Below are positions 44,658 to 53,565 of a DNA stretch of 64,000 nt, one piece after another. The position numbers and the translations under genes were made by a program. The notes under the pieces are model-generated. The model did no database searches, was not told where the DNA came from, and worked only from the letters and a program-made list of their open reading frames with translations. Source of the DNA: Ochrobactrum sp. BTU1 (GTDB lineage: Bacteria > Pseudomonadota > Alphaproteobacteria > Rhizobiales > Rhizobiaceae); the NCBI GenBank assembly GCA_018798825.1, contig CP076354.1, forward strand, positions 682,001 through 746,000, written 5' to 3'. Within the stretch, counting starts at the first letter, position 1, and every line of letters begins with the position of its first letter.

Positions 44658-45065
44658 ATGGCTGAGTATTATTGGTCGGAAGAATTAGCGCCAGCGCAAT
44701 TTCGCGAGTTTCATGCGTTTTATTGTAAAGAGTGGTGGACTTCGGTGCGTTCATTTGAGGATGTGACGCATATGCTTTCACATTGCGATCTGACGCTTTT
44801 CTGTCGCGATGCGCACGGATCGATAATCGGTTTTGCGCGTGTGCTAAGCGACTTCACCTTCAAGGCGATGATTTTTGATGTGATTGTTGCGGATCAGTTT
44901 CGCGGGCAAGGCCTCGGTAAAGCTCTTGTGGATCGTATAGTCACCCACGAAAAACTGCAGCGTGTTAAAAGCTTTGAGCTCTACTGTCCTGATAAGCTCG
45001 TGCCCTTCTACGAGAAACTTGGCTTCGTGAAGGGCACGTCTTCAATGTTGTTTAATCAGCGTTGA
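44658..45065 (+). CDS. GNAT family N-acetyltransferase
   Basis: A 135-residue single-domain acetyltransferase. The acetyl-CoA-binding motif A reads VIVADQFRGQGLGKALVDRIV (Q/RxxGxG/A as RGQGLG), followed by the beta-bulge strand KSFELYCPD and the helix VPFYEKLGF. The substrate (small amine or protein) is unknown. The ATG at 44658 follows GAGG; the 17 codons before it lie inside the repeat element. Confidence 0.85.
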   Translation: MAEYYWSEELAPAQFREFHAFYCKEWWTSVRSFEDVTHMLSHCDLTLFCRDAHGSIIGFARVLSDFTFKAMIFDVIVADQFRGQGLGKALVDRIVTHEKLQRVKSFELYCPDKLVPFYEKLGFVKGTSSMLFNQR

Positions 45066-45090
45066 CAAGATTATGCTTCAAATAAAAGGC

Positions 45091-45133
45091 TTAGAGCGCC
45101 TATCTGTTTCAATCAGATTGAAACGCGCTCTAA
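45091..45133. repeat. 43-bp mini-element of family 2 / bidirectional hairpin
   Basis: Ends TTAGAGCGC and GCGCTCTAA match the termini of the 105-bp element. Inside is a perfect nested stem GTTTCAATC-A-GATTGAAAC. It lies 26 bases after the GNAT stop and 34 bases before the ArsR stop, so it can also serve as a terminator for both. Confidence 0.75.
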
Positions 45134-45166
45134 AGCCATTTCGAATCCTGCGATCGGCGACTTTGA

Positions 45167-45502
45167 TCAGTCTTCGACGAAACGACGCAAGCGCTGTAGT
45201 GCATCATCCCATTGTGCAGAGACAGTGCTGAGATAGGCCCTCGCATCGACAAGCGGGGTCGGGCAAAGCCTGAAACGGCTTTCACGCCCAACCTTATCGC
45301 GCTCAACCAATCCCGCTTGCTCAAGCACGGAAAGATGCTTGGTCATTCCCTGCCTGCTAATGCTGCCATTTTGTGAAAGCGTGACAATTGAGCGGCTTTC
45401 ACCGTCGCTCAATGTTTCGATCAGGGCCAGCCGGGTTGGGTCGGCCAGTGCTGCAAAAATGGCAGACATGTTTGCTGATTGCGTGAGCGAGGCTTCGGTC
45501 AT
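45167..45502 (-). CDS. ArsR-family transcriptional regulator
   Basis: A 111-residue winged-helix repressor: FAALADPTRLALIETLSDGE is the ArsR N-terminal signature, and RQGMTKHLSVLEQAGLVERDKVGRESRF is the recognition helix plus wing. No cysteine pair of a metal sensor is seen. It is cotranslated (ATGA overlap) with the SRPBCC gene upstream, an arrangement very common for ArsR-SRPBCC (AHSA1) pairs. It probably controls its own promoter, where two palindromes lie. Confidence 0.9.
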   Translation of the reverse strand: MTEASLTQSANMSAIFAALADPTRLALIETLSDGESRSIVTLSQNGSISRQGMTKHLSVLEQAGLVERDKVGRESRFRLCPTPLVDARAYLSTVSAQWDDALQRLRRFVED

Positions 45503-45963
45503 TTGCTTTCGAGGTATTCCTTGATATTTCGCATCTGCTCTTCCCAACCACCCGTGTTCATTCGAAGGGCGATTGGCTGACGCTCCGCAGGCAGGGCATC
45601 AAAGCCTGTTTCGATAACCGTGAGTTTTGTGCCCGACTCGATTTCTTCAAGTTTGAATTCTACCAGTGTCTGCGGTTCTTTCGCATAATCTGTTTCAGCT
45701 TCAACAGCATAAGGATGCCAGGTGAAGGAAAAATAGTGCGGCGCTTTCATATCCTTGATGAAGGACGTCCATCTGGTGTCGCCACATCCATCAAATGTAA
45801 AGCGGCCAGTCGATGCGCTGCCGACAATAAATGGTCCATCAATTTTGACCCGGAACCATTCGCCGAATTCCTCATGATCCGTGAGTGCGCGCCATACCCG
45901 ATCAATGCCAGCGCGAAGGTTCACGGTCTTCTCAATGCGATCAGTCGATGATGTCGTTGTCAT
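45499..45963 (-). CDS. SRPBCC (AHSA1-like) domain protein
   Basis: A 154-residue START-like fold protein with a hydrophobic ligand cavity: the start TDRIEKTVNLRAGIDRVWRALTD, then FGEWFRVKIDGPF and a C-terminal TGWEEQ-like GGWEEQMRNIKEYL. AHSA1-type proteins may bind hydrophobic ligands or assist folding. The chosen ATG at 45963 is 10 bases from AAGGAG; an ATG nine bases earlier is too close. It is the first gene of the two-gene unit with the ArsR regulator. Confidence 0.85.
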   Translation of the reverse strand: MTTTSSTDRIEKTVNLRAGIDRVWRALTDHEEFGEWFRVKIDGPFIVGSASTGRFTFDGCGDTRWTSFIKDMKAPHYFSFTWHPYAVEAETDYAKEPQTLVEFKLEEIESGTKLTVIETGFDALPAERQPIALRMNTGGWEEQMRNIKEYLESK

Positions 45964-45979
45964 GATATGCATTCTCCTT

Positions 45980-46041
45980 GATTGGCAACTGTATGGTTGC
46001 CAATCTACACGAGTTTTACATATATGCAACCATATGGTTGC
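45980..46041. promoter_or_regulatory. Two related palindromic operators
   Basis: Site 1 at 45980-46005 has 10-base arms GATTGGCAAC/GTTGCCAATC around TGTATG; site 2 at 46026-46041 is the perfect palindrome GCAACCATATGGTTGC. Both share GCAAC-N6-GTTGC. Centres are 41 bp apart, about four helical turns, upstream of the SRPBCC-ArsR operon. Confidence 0.75.
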
Positions 46042-46046
46042 TTATT

Positions 46047-46748
46047 TCATTTTTGCAGCGGTGCTTTTGCAGGAAGTGGAAACAGTGTGATGAATTTTTC
46101 TGCCAGAGCATGATCCCCATTCAGTGTGAGCAGGTTTGCCTCTTCAAGGGAGATTAAGGGCTGTCCTCCATAGATTGCTGCAGCCATCATGCGGGGAGAA
46201 CTTTCAAAAGCGATATCATATTGCTCAGCTTTACCGCGCTTTACTTCCAATCTGCCGTTGTGCAGGTGCGCGGTGAAATCTTCATCATCGAGTTTAAGCC
46301 CAATCACAGCATTCATGTCTTGCGAGCGTTCCGGACTGATCATCGTTCGTAGTGATAGCAGGAACGACGTGGTCGAAATCGGCAAATTGGGGTCATGGCT
46401 CGGCGAACGTGCAGCCCAGCGACCAAGTGTTTGCAGGATCGGTTCTGCTTCATAGCCCCATTCAGTCAATTCATAGACCTGCACGGATGCGGGGGGCGGC
46501 AATTTCGACTTCCGTAAAATGCCTGCTTCTTCCAGTCCTTCAAGCCGCTGTGTGAGAACATTGGCGCTTATTCCTGGCAAGTCTGATCGTAAATCGCTGA
46601 AACGCTTCGGTCCGAACATCAGTTCGCGAATGACAAGCAAGGCCCAGCGTTCCCCAATCAAATCAAGGGCATGTGCTGCTGCGCAAGCATCGTCATAGCT
46701 GCGTCTTGCTGTTGGCGTTTCGCGATTAGTTATTTTTTCTAACTTCAT
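46047..46748 (-). CDS. HxlR-type regulator with SCP2-like C-terminal domain
   Basis: A 233-residue protein. Residues 15-110 are a HxlR winged-helix domain (ACAAAHALDLIGERWALLVIRELMFGPKRF, LTQRLEGLEEAGIL, YELTEWG). The C-terminal 100 residues (ISTTSFLLSLRTM... to the end) resemble a sterol-carrier SCP2 domain, which could hold a hydrophobic effector. The ATG at 46748 has AT-rich sequence in front containing AACTTCATAGTT, a possible self-binding site. The divergent gene at 46927 is a VOC protein. Confidence 0.85.
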   Translation of the reverse strand: MKLEKITNRETPTARRSYDDACAAAHALDLIGERWALLVIRELMFGPKRFSDLRSDLPGISANVLTQRLEGLEEAGILRKSKLPPPASVQVYELTEWGYEAEPILQTLGRWAARSPSHDPNLPISTTSFLLSLRTMISPERSQDMNAVIGLKLDDEDFTAHLHNGRLEVKRGKAEQYDIAFESSPRMMAAAIYGGQPLISLEEANLLTLNGDHALAEKFITLFPLPAKAPLQK

Positions 46749-46926
46749 AGTTGCTAATTATAACTTATCTGTCATTATGTTCAAGCAATCTTATGATAGT
46801 CGGTTTCAAACAACACATAAAATGCCGACTTTATCGCCCGGGGGATCGGGCAGGCGATAGAAAAGCTGCCGTAAAGACAAGCCAAATGAAAATGGGCAGT
46901 TCATGCCCACAATTGGAGGAATTGCC

Positions 46927-47343
46927 ATGCCTAAAATGATTTTCGTAAACCTTCCTGTAAAAGACGTCGCTCGCTCCACCAGTTTCTATGAAGCAATCGG
47001 AGCAACGAAGAACCCGATGTTTTCGGACGAAACGGCGTCCTGCATGGTCTTTTCCGACACGATCCATGCGATGATTCTCAGCCATGAGAAATTCAGCCAG
47101 TTCACACCTAAAAAGATTTCCGACGCCAATGACACAAGTGAAGTTTTGATCTGTCTTTCGGCGGACAGCAAAGCGGATGTGGATGCAACGGTTGAAAATG
47201 CAGCTAAGGCTGGTGGTCGCGCCGATCCTGCTCCCAAGCAGGATTACGGTTTCATGTATGGTCGCAGCTTTGAAGATCTCGACGGTCACATCTGGGAGTT
47301 GATGTGGATGGATATGGAAGCAGCCGCAAAAGCGATGGGCTAA
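46927..47343 (+). CDS. VOC-family (glyoxalase-like) protein
   Basis: A 138-residue VOC protein: MPKMIFVNLPVKDVARSTSF at the start and DLDGHIWELMWMDM at the end (the latter with the metal-ligand Glu position) are typical of the subfamily often annotated as lactoylglutathione lyase-like. It is expressed divergently from the HxlR regulator; control by it is likely. GGAGG before the ATG at 46927 fixes the start. Confidence 0.85.
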   Translation: MPKMIFVNLPVKDVARSTSFYEAIGATKNPMFSDETASCMVFSDTIHAMILSHEKFSQFTPKKISDANDTSEVLICLSADSKADVDATVENAAKAGGRADPAPKQDYGFMYGRSFEDLDGHIWELMWMDMEAAAKAMG

Positions 47344-47365
47344 ATCCACGCATATCCCAAAAAAT

Positions 47366-47445
47366 ATGAAACGGTTTTCAGGCAAGAAACGTTTGAAACT
47401 TATAGATCGAGCATTTCCAGCCATACAACCAAACTGGAAATGCTC
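47366..47445. repeat. Hybrid repeat remnant with hairpin
   Basis: GAAACGGTTTTC here matches the inner part of the 105-bp element, and GAGCATTTCCAG/CTGGAAATGCTC (47409-47420 and 47434-47445) is a perfect 12-bp stem whose arm matches the CTGGAAATGCT end of family 1. It appears to be a mosaic of both repeat families in the gap between two VOC genes. Confidence 0.6.
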
Positions 47446-47483
47446 AACAAGTCGGGGGCTGAGACATATGGGAGGAACAATCC

Positions 47484-47969
47484 ATGTCTGGCTTAACAGT
47501 ATGCCTCTGGTTCGATAACAAGGCTGAAGAGGCGGCCAATTATTACGTATCGCTCTTCAAGGAATTGGGAAAATCAGCCTCACTCGATGGCTTCATTCGC
47601 TTTCAGCACGGTCATCAATCCGGCGGTACCGATGTCGTCACTGCAAACTTTACGCTGGACGGACAGGCGATGACTGCCTTGAACGGTGGTCCACAATTCA
47701 AGTTCAACCCGGCAACATCGCTTATTCTGAAATGCAAGGATCAGGCAGAGCTTGATGCGTTCTGGAACCGGTTGCTGGAAGGCGGTTCTGCGATGGAATG
47801 CAGCTGGCTGACCGACAAATATGGGTTTGCTTGGCAGATTGTGCCGGAATTCCTGCTCGATATTCTACAGAACGGTGAGCCAGAGGTCAGGCAGCGCGTG
47901 GCAAATGCCATGATGACGATGGTCAAAATTGATATTGCCGCGCTGGAAGCCGCGCGCGACGCAGATTAA
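47484..47969 (+). CDS. VOC-family (PhnB/UbiG-like C-terminal) protein
   Basis: A 161-residue protein of the PhnB-like VOC subfamily, often misnamed 3-demethylubiquinone methyltransferase. The start TVCLWFDNKAEEAANYYVSLF, middle FTLDGQAMTALNGGPQFKF and SWLTDKYGFAWQIVPEFL are characteristic. The function is unknown. Its stop overlaps that of the convergent monooxygenase gene (TTAA at 47966-47969). Confidence 0.85.
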   Translation: MSGLTVCLWFDNKAEEAANYYVSLFKELGKSASLDGFIRFQHGHQSGGTDVVTANFTLDGQAMTALNGGPQFKFNPATSLILKCKDQAELDAFWNRLLEGGSAMECSWLTDKYGFAWQIVPEFLLDILQNGEPEVRQRVANAMMTMVKIDIAALEAARDAD

Positions 47970-49180
47970 CTTCTTACCGCTGCAACGGCATCATAGCCAT
48001 AAAGCCAGTCCAGATCTTTCAGGAAAGTATCTGGGCTGCGGATGGCAAAGAGCATGTTGCGTCCAAGCGCAAACACACCTGTCGCGTGATAGGCAAAGCG
48101 GTTCAGCTGGCCGCGTTTGGCAACTGCTGCAATCCGTTCTTTGCGAACAGAATCAAATCGCTTCAGCGCTGATTGTGGCTCTTGGTCATCCAATGCTTCG
48201 GCAAGTGCTGCTGCATCTTCAATTGCCATGGCAGCCCCCTGCGCTGCAAAGGGTGTGACAGCGTGAGAGGCGTCACCGAGAAATATCGTTCTGTCCGGGC
48301 CGACAAACTGAGCACTGGCCATTTCAAAAAGCGGCCAGTAAGTCCACTCGGTGGCTAGAGTCAGCACTTCACGTACCGGGTCGCTCCAACCAGCATAGAT
48401 TGATTGCAGCCGCGCATTGTCACCCGTCTTAGACCAGACCTCACCGGGGTTGTCGCCCGTCGTAATGGCGACGAAATTGAAGAAGTCGCCACCCTTTACC
48501 GGATAGGCGATAAAATGCGCCTTCTTGCCAAGCCATGCAGAAACGGATTTCTGTTCTGGGATTGCTGCCTTGAAGCTTGCGGGCAGGGCATCCGCTGCAA
48601 GTGTCGTACGCCACGCGATATGGCCGCTGAAACGCGCCTTTTCATATCCCGCCTTGGTGCGTTGTGCAGACCAGACGCCATCGCAGGCAATGAGATAGCT
48701 GGCAGCAATATCTTGATCTGCTCCGCCACGTCTAACCGTTGCGGTGATGCCGTTTTGATCTGCCTTATGGCCAATAATCTCAGCACTGAGATTAATCTCG
48801 ATATTTGGATTGTCGTGGCAGGCATCTAACAGTGCTGTTTGCAAATCAGCGCGATGGCAAACGACATAGGGATCGTGCCAACGTTTGAATGCCTTGTCGC
48901 CAAGTTGCATGGCGAGCAGGGGGCGAGCCTTGCGCCCATCCATGAGATAAAGCGCTTCTGGCGTAACGGCTTGTGAGGAAAGGCGGTCGGCCACGCCAAG
49001 GCGCTGGAGATGGCGCATCGCATTGGGAGCCAGCTGCAAGCCCGCGCCGACTTCCGACAGGGCTTGCGCTTTTTCAAACAGCTGGACAGTCCATCCGCGT
49101 GCCGCACATTCAAGTGCTGCACTGAGACCGGCAACACCGGCCCCTGCAATCAATATGCGTCCCTTGACCAAGCTGCTCAT
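47966..49180 (-). CDS. FAD-dependent monooxygenase (salicylate-hydroxylase-like)
   Basis: A 404-residue class A flavoprotein monooxygenase. The FAD-binding GAGVAGLSAALECAARG is at residues 13-29, the DG motif is YLIACDGVWS, and GDASHAVTPFAAQGAAMAIEDA is the second FAD motif. The closest general types are salicylate or 6-hydroxynicotinate hydroxylases, which use NAD(P)H to hydroxylate aromatics. No aromatic pathway genes adjoin it, so the substrate is open. Confidence 0.9.
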   Translation of the reverse strand: MSSLVKGRILIAGAGVAGLSAALECAARGWTVQLFEKAQALSEVGAGLQLAPNAMRHLQRLGVADRLSSQAVTPEALYLMDGRKARPLLAMQLGDKAFKRWHDPYVVCHRADLQTALLDACHDNPNIEINLSAEIIGHKADQNGITATVRRGGADQDIAASYLIACDGVWSAQRTKAGYEKARFSGHIAWRTTLAADALPASFKAAIPEQKSVSAWLGKKAHFIAYPVKGGDFFNFVAITTGDNPGEVWSKTGDNARLQSIYAGWSDPVREVLTLATEWTYWPLFEMASAQFVGPDRTIFLGDASHAVTPFAAQGAAMAIEDAAALAEALDDQEPQSALKRFDSVRKERIAAVAKRGQLNRFAYHATGVFALGRNMLFAIRSPDTFLKDLDWLYGYDAVAAVRS

Positions 49181-49212
49181 AATATCAGCGGCACGAATAC
49201 CGCCATTTATGT

Positions 49213-49467
49213 TCAGGCAGCTTTGTCAGCAGGTGCTTCGTAAACGCAGCCTGCAGGAACAGTCTCGTCAGCGTGAAGCTGCGGATTGTAACGATAGAGC
49301 GTCGAGCAATATGGGCAAACCACTTCGCTTTCGTCACCCATGTCGAGGAAGACATGTGGATGATCGAAAGGCGGGTTTGCGCCGACGCACATGAATTCCT
49401 TCACGCCGATTTCAATGGAATTGTGTCCAGCGTCATTCTGGAAGTGCGGGATGATGTGATCGGACAT
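49213..49467 (-). CDS. NDUFS6-like zinc-finger protein (complex I accessory)
   Basis: An 84-residue protein with a CHCC zinc site: Cys27, His36, Cys51 and Cys54 ([20 protein letters not shown]...VVCPYC). This is the CHCC zinc-finger family that includes mitochondrial complex I subunit NDUFS6, present in alphaproteobacterial complex I. It is the second accessory subunit in the window, 15 kb from the NDUFS4-like gene. It is 32 bases upstream of the monooxygenase on the same strand. Confidence 0.88.
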   Translation of the reverse strand: MSDHIIPHFQNDAGHNSIEIGVKEFMCVGANPPFDHPHVFLDMGDESEVVCPYCSTLYRYNPQLHADETVPAGCVYEAPADKAA

Positions 49468-49666
49468 AATAGGCTCCGGAGCTTTTGGATCGCGGCATTC
49501 AAATTGGGATGGCTATTTTTCAAGCGTTTACCGCGAACGGCTTGTTTCTGGAAGCGTTTTCATCAATTCTGGGGACATTTCAAGCGGTTTGCTATCAAAC
49601 TGTCATATGACAGCCATAGGCTTATCGTCGCGCCGGGATTTGCCGGTAGTAACCGGGACAGGAAAA

Positions 49667-51961
49667 ATGAACGAAAACAGCGTTGTGGCAACCCAGGCCG
49701 CCGATTTGACCGCACATGTGGCAGATCAGGCGGCAAATGACCATTCTGCAAACCAGAATGCCAGCAAAGTTCAAAACGCTCACGAAGCTTTGAACACTGA
49801 CAAGACAGCAGAGCTGATGCAAAGCCCTGAACGCTTCGTCAATCGCGAGTTTTCCTGGCTGCAGTTTAACCGTCGTGTTCTCGAAGAAGCAGGCAATACG
49901 CGTCAGCCACTGCTGGAGCGTCTGCGCTTCCTGTCGATTTCGGCAGCCAACCTCGATGAATTCTTCATGGTGCGTATTGCAGGGCTTGCTGCACAGGTGC
50001 GTGCAGGTGTTGCCATGCGCAGCGCCGATGGTCGCACGCCGCAGGAGCAGCTTGATTTCGTTCTGGAAGAAGTTGGCCGCCTGCAGGAAGGCCAGCAGGA
50101 ACGTCTGCGTACGCTTCGCGAAGAACTTGAAAAAGAGAATATCGAGATCGTACGCGCATCGACCTTGTCGAAGACCGAAAAAGATTGGCTGGAAGGTCAC
50201 TTCCTGGAAACAATTTTCCCGGTTCTGACGCCGCTTTCAATCGATCCTGCGCACCCGTTCCCGTTCATTCCAAATCTGGGCTTCTCGATTGCATTGCAGC
50301 TTGCGCGTCGTCTTGATGGTCATCCGATGACGGCGCTGTTGCGCATTCCGGTTGCCCTGAAGCGCTTCATCCAGTTGCCGACCGAGCAGCAGAACGCGTT
50401 CCGTTTTATCACCATTGAAGATGCAGTCAGCCTGTTTATCGGTCGTCTGTTCCCGGGCTATGAGGTGCGCGGTGCCGGTACATTCCGCATCATTCGCGAC
50501 AGCGATATCGAAGTCGAAGAAGAAGCGGAAGATCTGGTCCGCCTTTTTGAAACAGCTCTGAAGCGCCGTCGCCGCGGTCAGGTGATCCGCATCGAGTTCG
50601 ATGCTGAAATCCCGGAAGCGCTGCGTGTTTTCGTTGCCACCGAACTGGGTGTCTCGGAAAACCGCATAAGCGTTCTGGAAGGTCTTCTGGCGCTCAACAT
50701 GATTTCGGAAGTCGTTTCGATCCCGCGCGATGACCTGAAATTTGTGTCTTACAATCCGCGTTTCCCTGAGCGCATTCGCGAGCACGGCGGCGATTGCTTT
50801 GCCGCGATTCGTGAAAAGGACATTGTGGTCCACCATCCATATGAATCATTTGATGTGGTGGTGCAGTTTCTGCGTCAGGCCGCAGCTGATCCGGATGTGT
50901 TGGCAATCAAGCAGACGCTTTACCGTACCTCCAATGACAGCCCGATCGTGCGTGCGCTCGTCGATGCGGCAGAAGCTGGCAAGTCGGTCACAGCCCTTGT
51001 TGAGCTGAAGGCTCGCTTCGATGAAGAAGCCAATATTCGCTGGGCACGCGATCTGGAGCGCGCAGGCGTTCAGGTGGTCTTCGGCTTTATCGAATTGAAG
51101 ACGCACGCAAAGATGTCGCTGGTTGTTCGCCGTGAAGACCAGAAGCTGCGTTCTTATGTTCACCTTGGAACGGGCAACTACCACCCGATCACAGCGCGTA
51201 TTTACACCGACCTTTCATTCTTCACTTCCGATGCCGATATCGCACGCGATGTGGCGCATATCTTCAACTTCATCACCGGCTATGCGCAGCCTGCTGAAGA
51301 AATGAAGATCGGGATTTCACCGCTTACCTTGCGCACGCGAATCTTGAAGCATATCGATGACGAGATCACCAATGCGAAGGCTCATAAGCCTGCAGCCATC
51401 TGGATGAAGATGAACTCGCTCGTTGATCCACAGATTATTGACGCGCTTTACAAGGCCAGTCAGGCGGGCGTGCATGTGGACCTCGTCGTGCGTGGCATCT
51501 GCTGTCTGAGACCGGGTGTTCCTGGCCTCTCAGACAACATTCGCGCAAAGTCGATTGTCGGGCGTTTTCTCGAGCATAGCCGCATTTTCTGCTTCGGAAA
51601 CGGGCATGATCTGCCTTCAGACAAGGCAATTGTCTATATCGGTTCTGCCGATATGATGCCGCGCAATCTCGACCGTCGCGTAGAGACACTGGTGCCCATT
51701 ACCAATGCCACTGTGCATCAGCAAATCCTGTCGCAAATCATGTTTGCCAACATAATTGATAACCAGCAGAGCTATCAGCTACTTGCGGACGGCACCTCTC
51801 GCCGGATAGAAAAAGAAGATGGAGAGGAAGCTTTCAACGCGCAGGAATATTTCATGACAAATCCAAGCTTGTCGGGTCGCGGAAAGTCGCTGAAGTCATC
51901 TGCCCCCCGTCTGATTGCGCATCGTAAACGTGCGCAGGCGGAAAGAAACACGACTTCATGA
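49667..51961 (+). CDS. ppk: Polyphosphate kinase 1
   Basis: Ppk1 builds polyphosphate from ATP. The 764-residue protein has an N-terminal extension of about 45 residues rich in Asn, Ala, Asp, Gln and His, then the PPK domains: [36 protein letters not shown] and the C-terminal phospholipase-D-like region with the phosphohistidine motif [10 protein letters not shown]. The ATG at 49667 (MNENSVV) has ACAGGAAAA before it. It overlaps ppx by four bases, the usual ppk-ppx operon. Confidence 0.95.
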   Translation: MNENSVVATQAADLTAHVADQAANDHSANQNASKVQNAHEALNTDKTAELMQSPERFVNREFSWLQFNRRVLEEAGNTRQPLLERLRFLSISAANLDEFFMVRIAGLAAQVRAGVAMRSADGRTPQEQLDFVLEEVGRLQEGQQERLRTLREELEKENIEIVRASTLSKTEKDWLEGHFLETIFPVLTPLSIDPAHPFPFIPNLGFSIALQLARRLDGHPMTALLRIPVALKRFIQLPTEQQNAFRFITIEDAVSLFIGRLFPGYEVRGAGTFRIIRDSDIEVEEEAEDLVRLFETALKRRRRGQVIRIEFDAEIPEALRVFVATELGVSENRISVLEGLLALNMISEVVSIPRDDLKFVSYNPRFPERIREHGGDCFAAIREKDIVVHHPYESFDVVVQFLRQAAADPDVLAIKQTLYRTSNDSPIVRALVDAAEAGKSVTALVELKARFDEEANIRWARDLERAGVQVVFGFIELKTHAKMSLVVRREDQKLRSYVHLGTGNYHPITARIYTDLSFFTSDADIARDVAHIFNFITGYAQPAEEMKIGISPLTLRTRILKHIDDEITNAKAHKPAAIWMKMNSLVDPQIIDALYKASQAGVHVDLVVRGICCLRPGVPGLSDNIRAKSIVGRFLEHSRIFCFGNGHDLPSDKAIVYIGSADMMPRNLDRRVETLVPITNATVHQQILSQIMFANIIDNQQSYQLLADGTSRRIEKEDGEEAFNAQEYFMTNPSLSGRGKSLKSSAPRLIAHRKRAQAERNTTS

Positions 51962-53499
51962 GTCCAGCAGTAGCACAAGGCCGGTTGAAAGGCCTCAAGC
52001 CCGTCGCGGTAATCGATATTGGTTCCAACTCGATCCGTGTCGTTGTTTACGAAGGCATTGTCCGGTCTCCGACAGTGCTTTTCAATGAAAAGCTTCTCTG
52101 CGGTCTTGGCAAAGGATTGGCCAAGACCGGAAAGCTCAATGAGAAATCCGTCGATATCGCCCTGCGCGCATTGAAGCGTTTTCGCGTTCTGGCCGAACAA
52201 GCGGGTGCGATTTCCATTCATGCGCTGGCAACAGCCGCAGCACGCGAGGCGAAAAACGGTCCTGATTTCATTTCTCAGGCCGAGGCTATTCTTGGACGGC
52301 ACATTGAAGTGTTGTCGGGCAAGGAAGAAGCCTATTACTCCGCTTTGGGAATCATTTCCGGTTTCTACAAACCGCAGGGTGTAACTGGCGACCTTGGCGG
52401 TGGTAGTTTGGAACTGGTTGGCGTCAATGACCATGAGGTCGGTGAGGGGATTACCCTCCCGCTCGGTGGCCTGCGTCTGCAGGATATGTCGAACGAACAA
52501 TTGCCTGAAGCCGCCAAAATCACCCGCACCGAGCTTGCACGCGCGACACTTCTTGAAGAGCATCAGGGAGAAGTCTTCTACGCGGTGGGTGGTACGTGGC
52601 GAAATCTCGCCAAGCTACATATGACGGCCAAGCATTACCCGCTGCACGTCATGCATGGCTATGAGATGGACCCGGTGGAAGCAAAAAGCTTTCTCACGCG
52701 GGTTGCCAGAGGCAATATCGACACGATGCGCGGCATCGAAGCAGTATCCAAAAATCGTCGCCAGCTTCTTGCTTATGGCGCTACGGTTCTGCTCGAAACC
52801 ATTCGGCGCATGAAACCCTCCAAGATCGTATTCTCGGCGCTGGGAGTTCGTGAAGGTTACTTGTATTCGCTGCTGCCCAAGAACGAACAGCGGCTTGATC
52901 CGCTTTTGTCTTCTGCAGAAGAGCTGGCAATCCTGCGTTCACGTTCGCCGCGTCATGCACGCGAGCTCGCAACATGGACAACGCTTTCGCTTCCCGTTCT
53001 CGGTTTCGATGAAACTGAAGATGAGAGCCGCTATCGTCAGGCGGCGTGTCTGGTGGCTGATATCAGCTGGCGCGCGCATCCCGACTATCGGGGCTCGCAG
53101 GCGTTGAACATCATTGCGCATGGTTCGTTCGGCGGCATCGATCATCCTGGCCGTTCTTTCATGGCTCTTGCGAATTACTACCGCCATGAAGGATTGGTCG
53201 AAGACGAGATTGCGCCGGAAATCCTGCAGCTTGCCTCACCGCGCCTGCGTGAGCGGGCAAAGCTTCTGGGTGCGCTGCTTCGCGTCATCTATCTGCTATC
53301 GGCATCTATGCCGGGCGTAATCCCGCGTCTTTACTGGCGTGAGGAAGACAACGGCATTGCACTGGTCGTACCGGGAGATATCGCCGATCTGATTTCTGAC
53401 CGCCCTGAAGGGCGTTTACAGCAGCTTTCAAAGCTGACGGGAAAGAACCTCTTCTTTGCCATCGGCGACAGTGCGATTGACGCGAACGAGCATCATTGA
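51958..53499 (+). CDS. ppx: Exopolyphosphatase (Ppx/GppA)
   Basis: Ppx/GppA phosphatase that removes terminal phosphate from polyphosphate and may hydrolyse pppGpp. The 513-residue protein has the actin-like [17 protein letters not shown], the catalytic Glu region EEAYYSALG and [13 protein letters not shown], then a C-terminal HD-like helical domain. It starts in ATGA with the ppk stop, and a strong terminator follows. Confidence 0.94.
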   Translation: MSPAVAQGRLKGLKPVAVIDIGSNSIRVVVYEGIVRSPTVLFNEKLLCGLGKGLAKTGKLNEKSVDIALRALKRFRVLAEQAGAISIHALATAAAREAKNGPDFISQAEAILGRHIEVLSGKEEAYYSALGIISGFYKPQGVTGDLGGGSLELVGVNDHEVGEGITLPLGGLRLQDMSNEQLPEAAKITRTELARATLLEEHQGEVFYAVGGTWRNLAKLHMTAKHYPLHVMHGYEMDPVEAKSFLTRVARGNIDTMRGIEAVSKNRRQLLAYGATVLLETIRRMKPSKIVFSALGVREGYLYSLLPKNEQRLDPLLSSAEELAILRSRSPRHARELATWTTLSLPVLGFDETEDESRYRQAACLVADISWRAHPDYRGSQALNIIAHGSFGGIDHPGRSFMALANYYRHEGLVEDEIAPEILQLASPRLRERAKLLGALLRVIYLLSASMPGVIPRLYWREEDNGIALVVPGDIADLISDRPEGRLQQLSKLTGKNLFFAIGDSAIDANEHH

Positions 53500-53521
53500 A
53501 AAGAGTATGACTGATAAATCG

Positions 53522-53556
53522 AAAGGCCGGCGAGAGTTTTCTCCGCCGGCCTTTTT
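53522..53556 (+). terminator. Rho-independent terminator of ppk-ppx
   Basis: AAAGGCCGGCG/CGCCGGCCTTT with an inner GAG/CTC extension and a T run, 23 bases after ppx. Confidence 0.93.
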
Positions 53557-53565
53557 ACTTAGTTT

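Noticed and set aside
44132..49180. Genomic island or prophage
   Set aside because: No integrase, tRNA-flanked direct repeat, phage gene or visible base-composition shift; the tRNA genes at 33.0 and 33.7 kb have no adjacent integrase.
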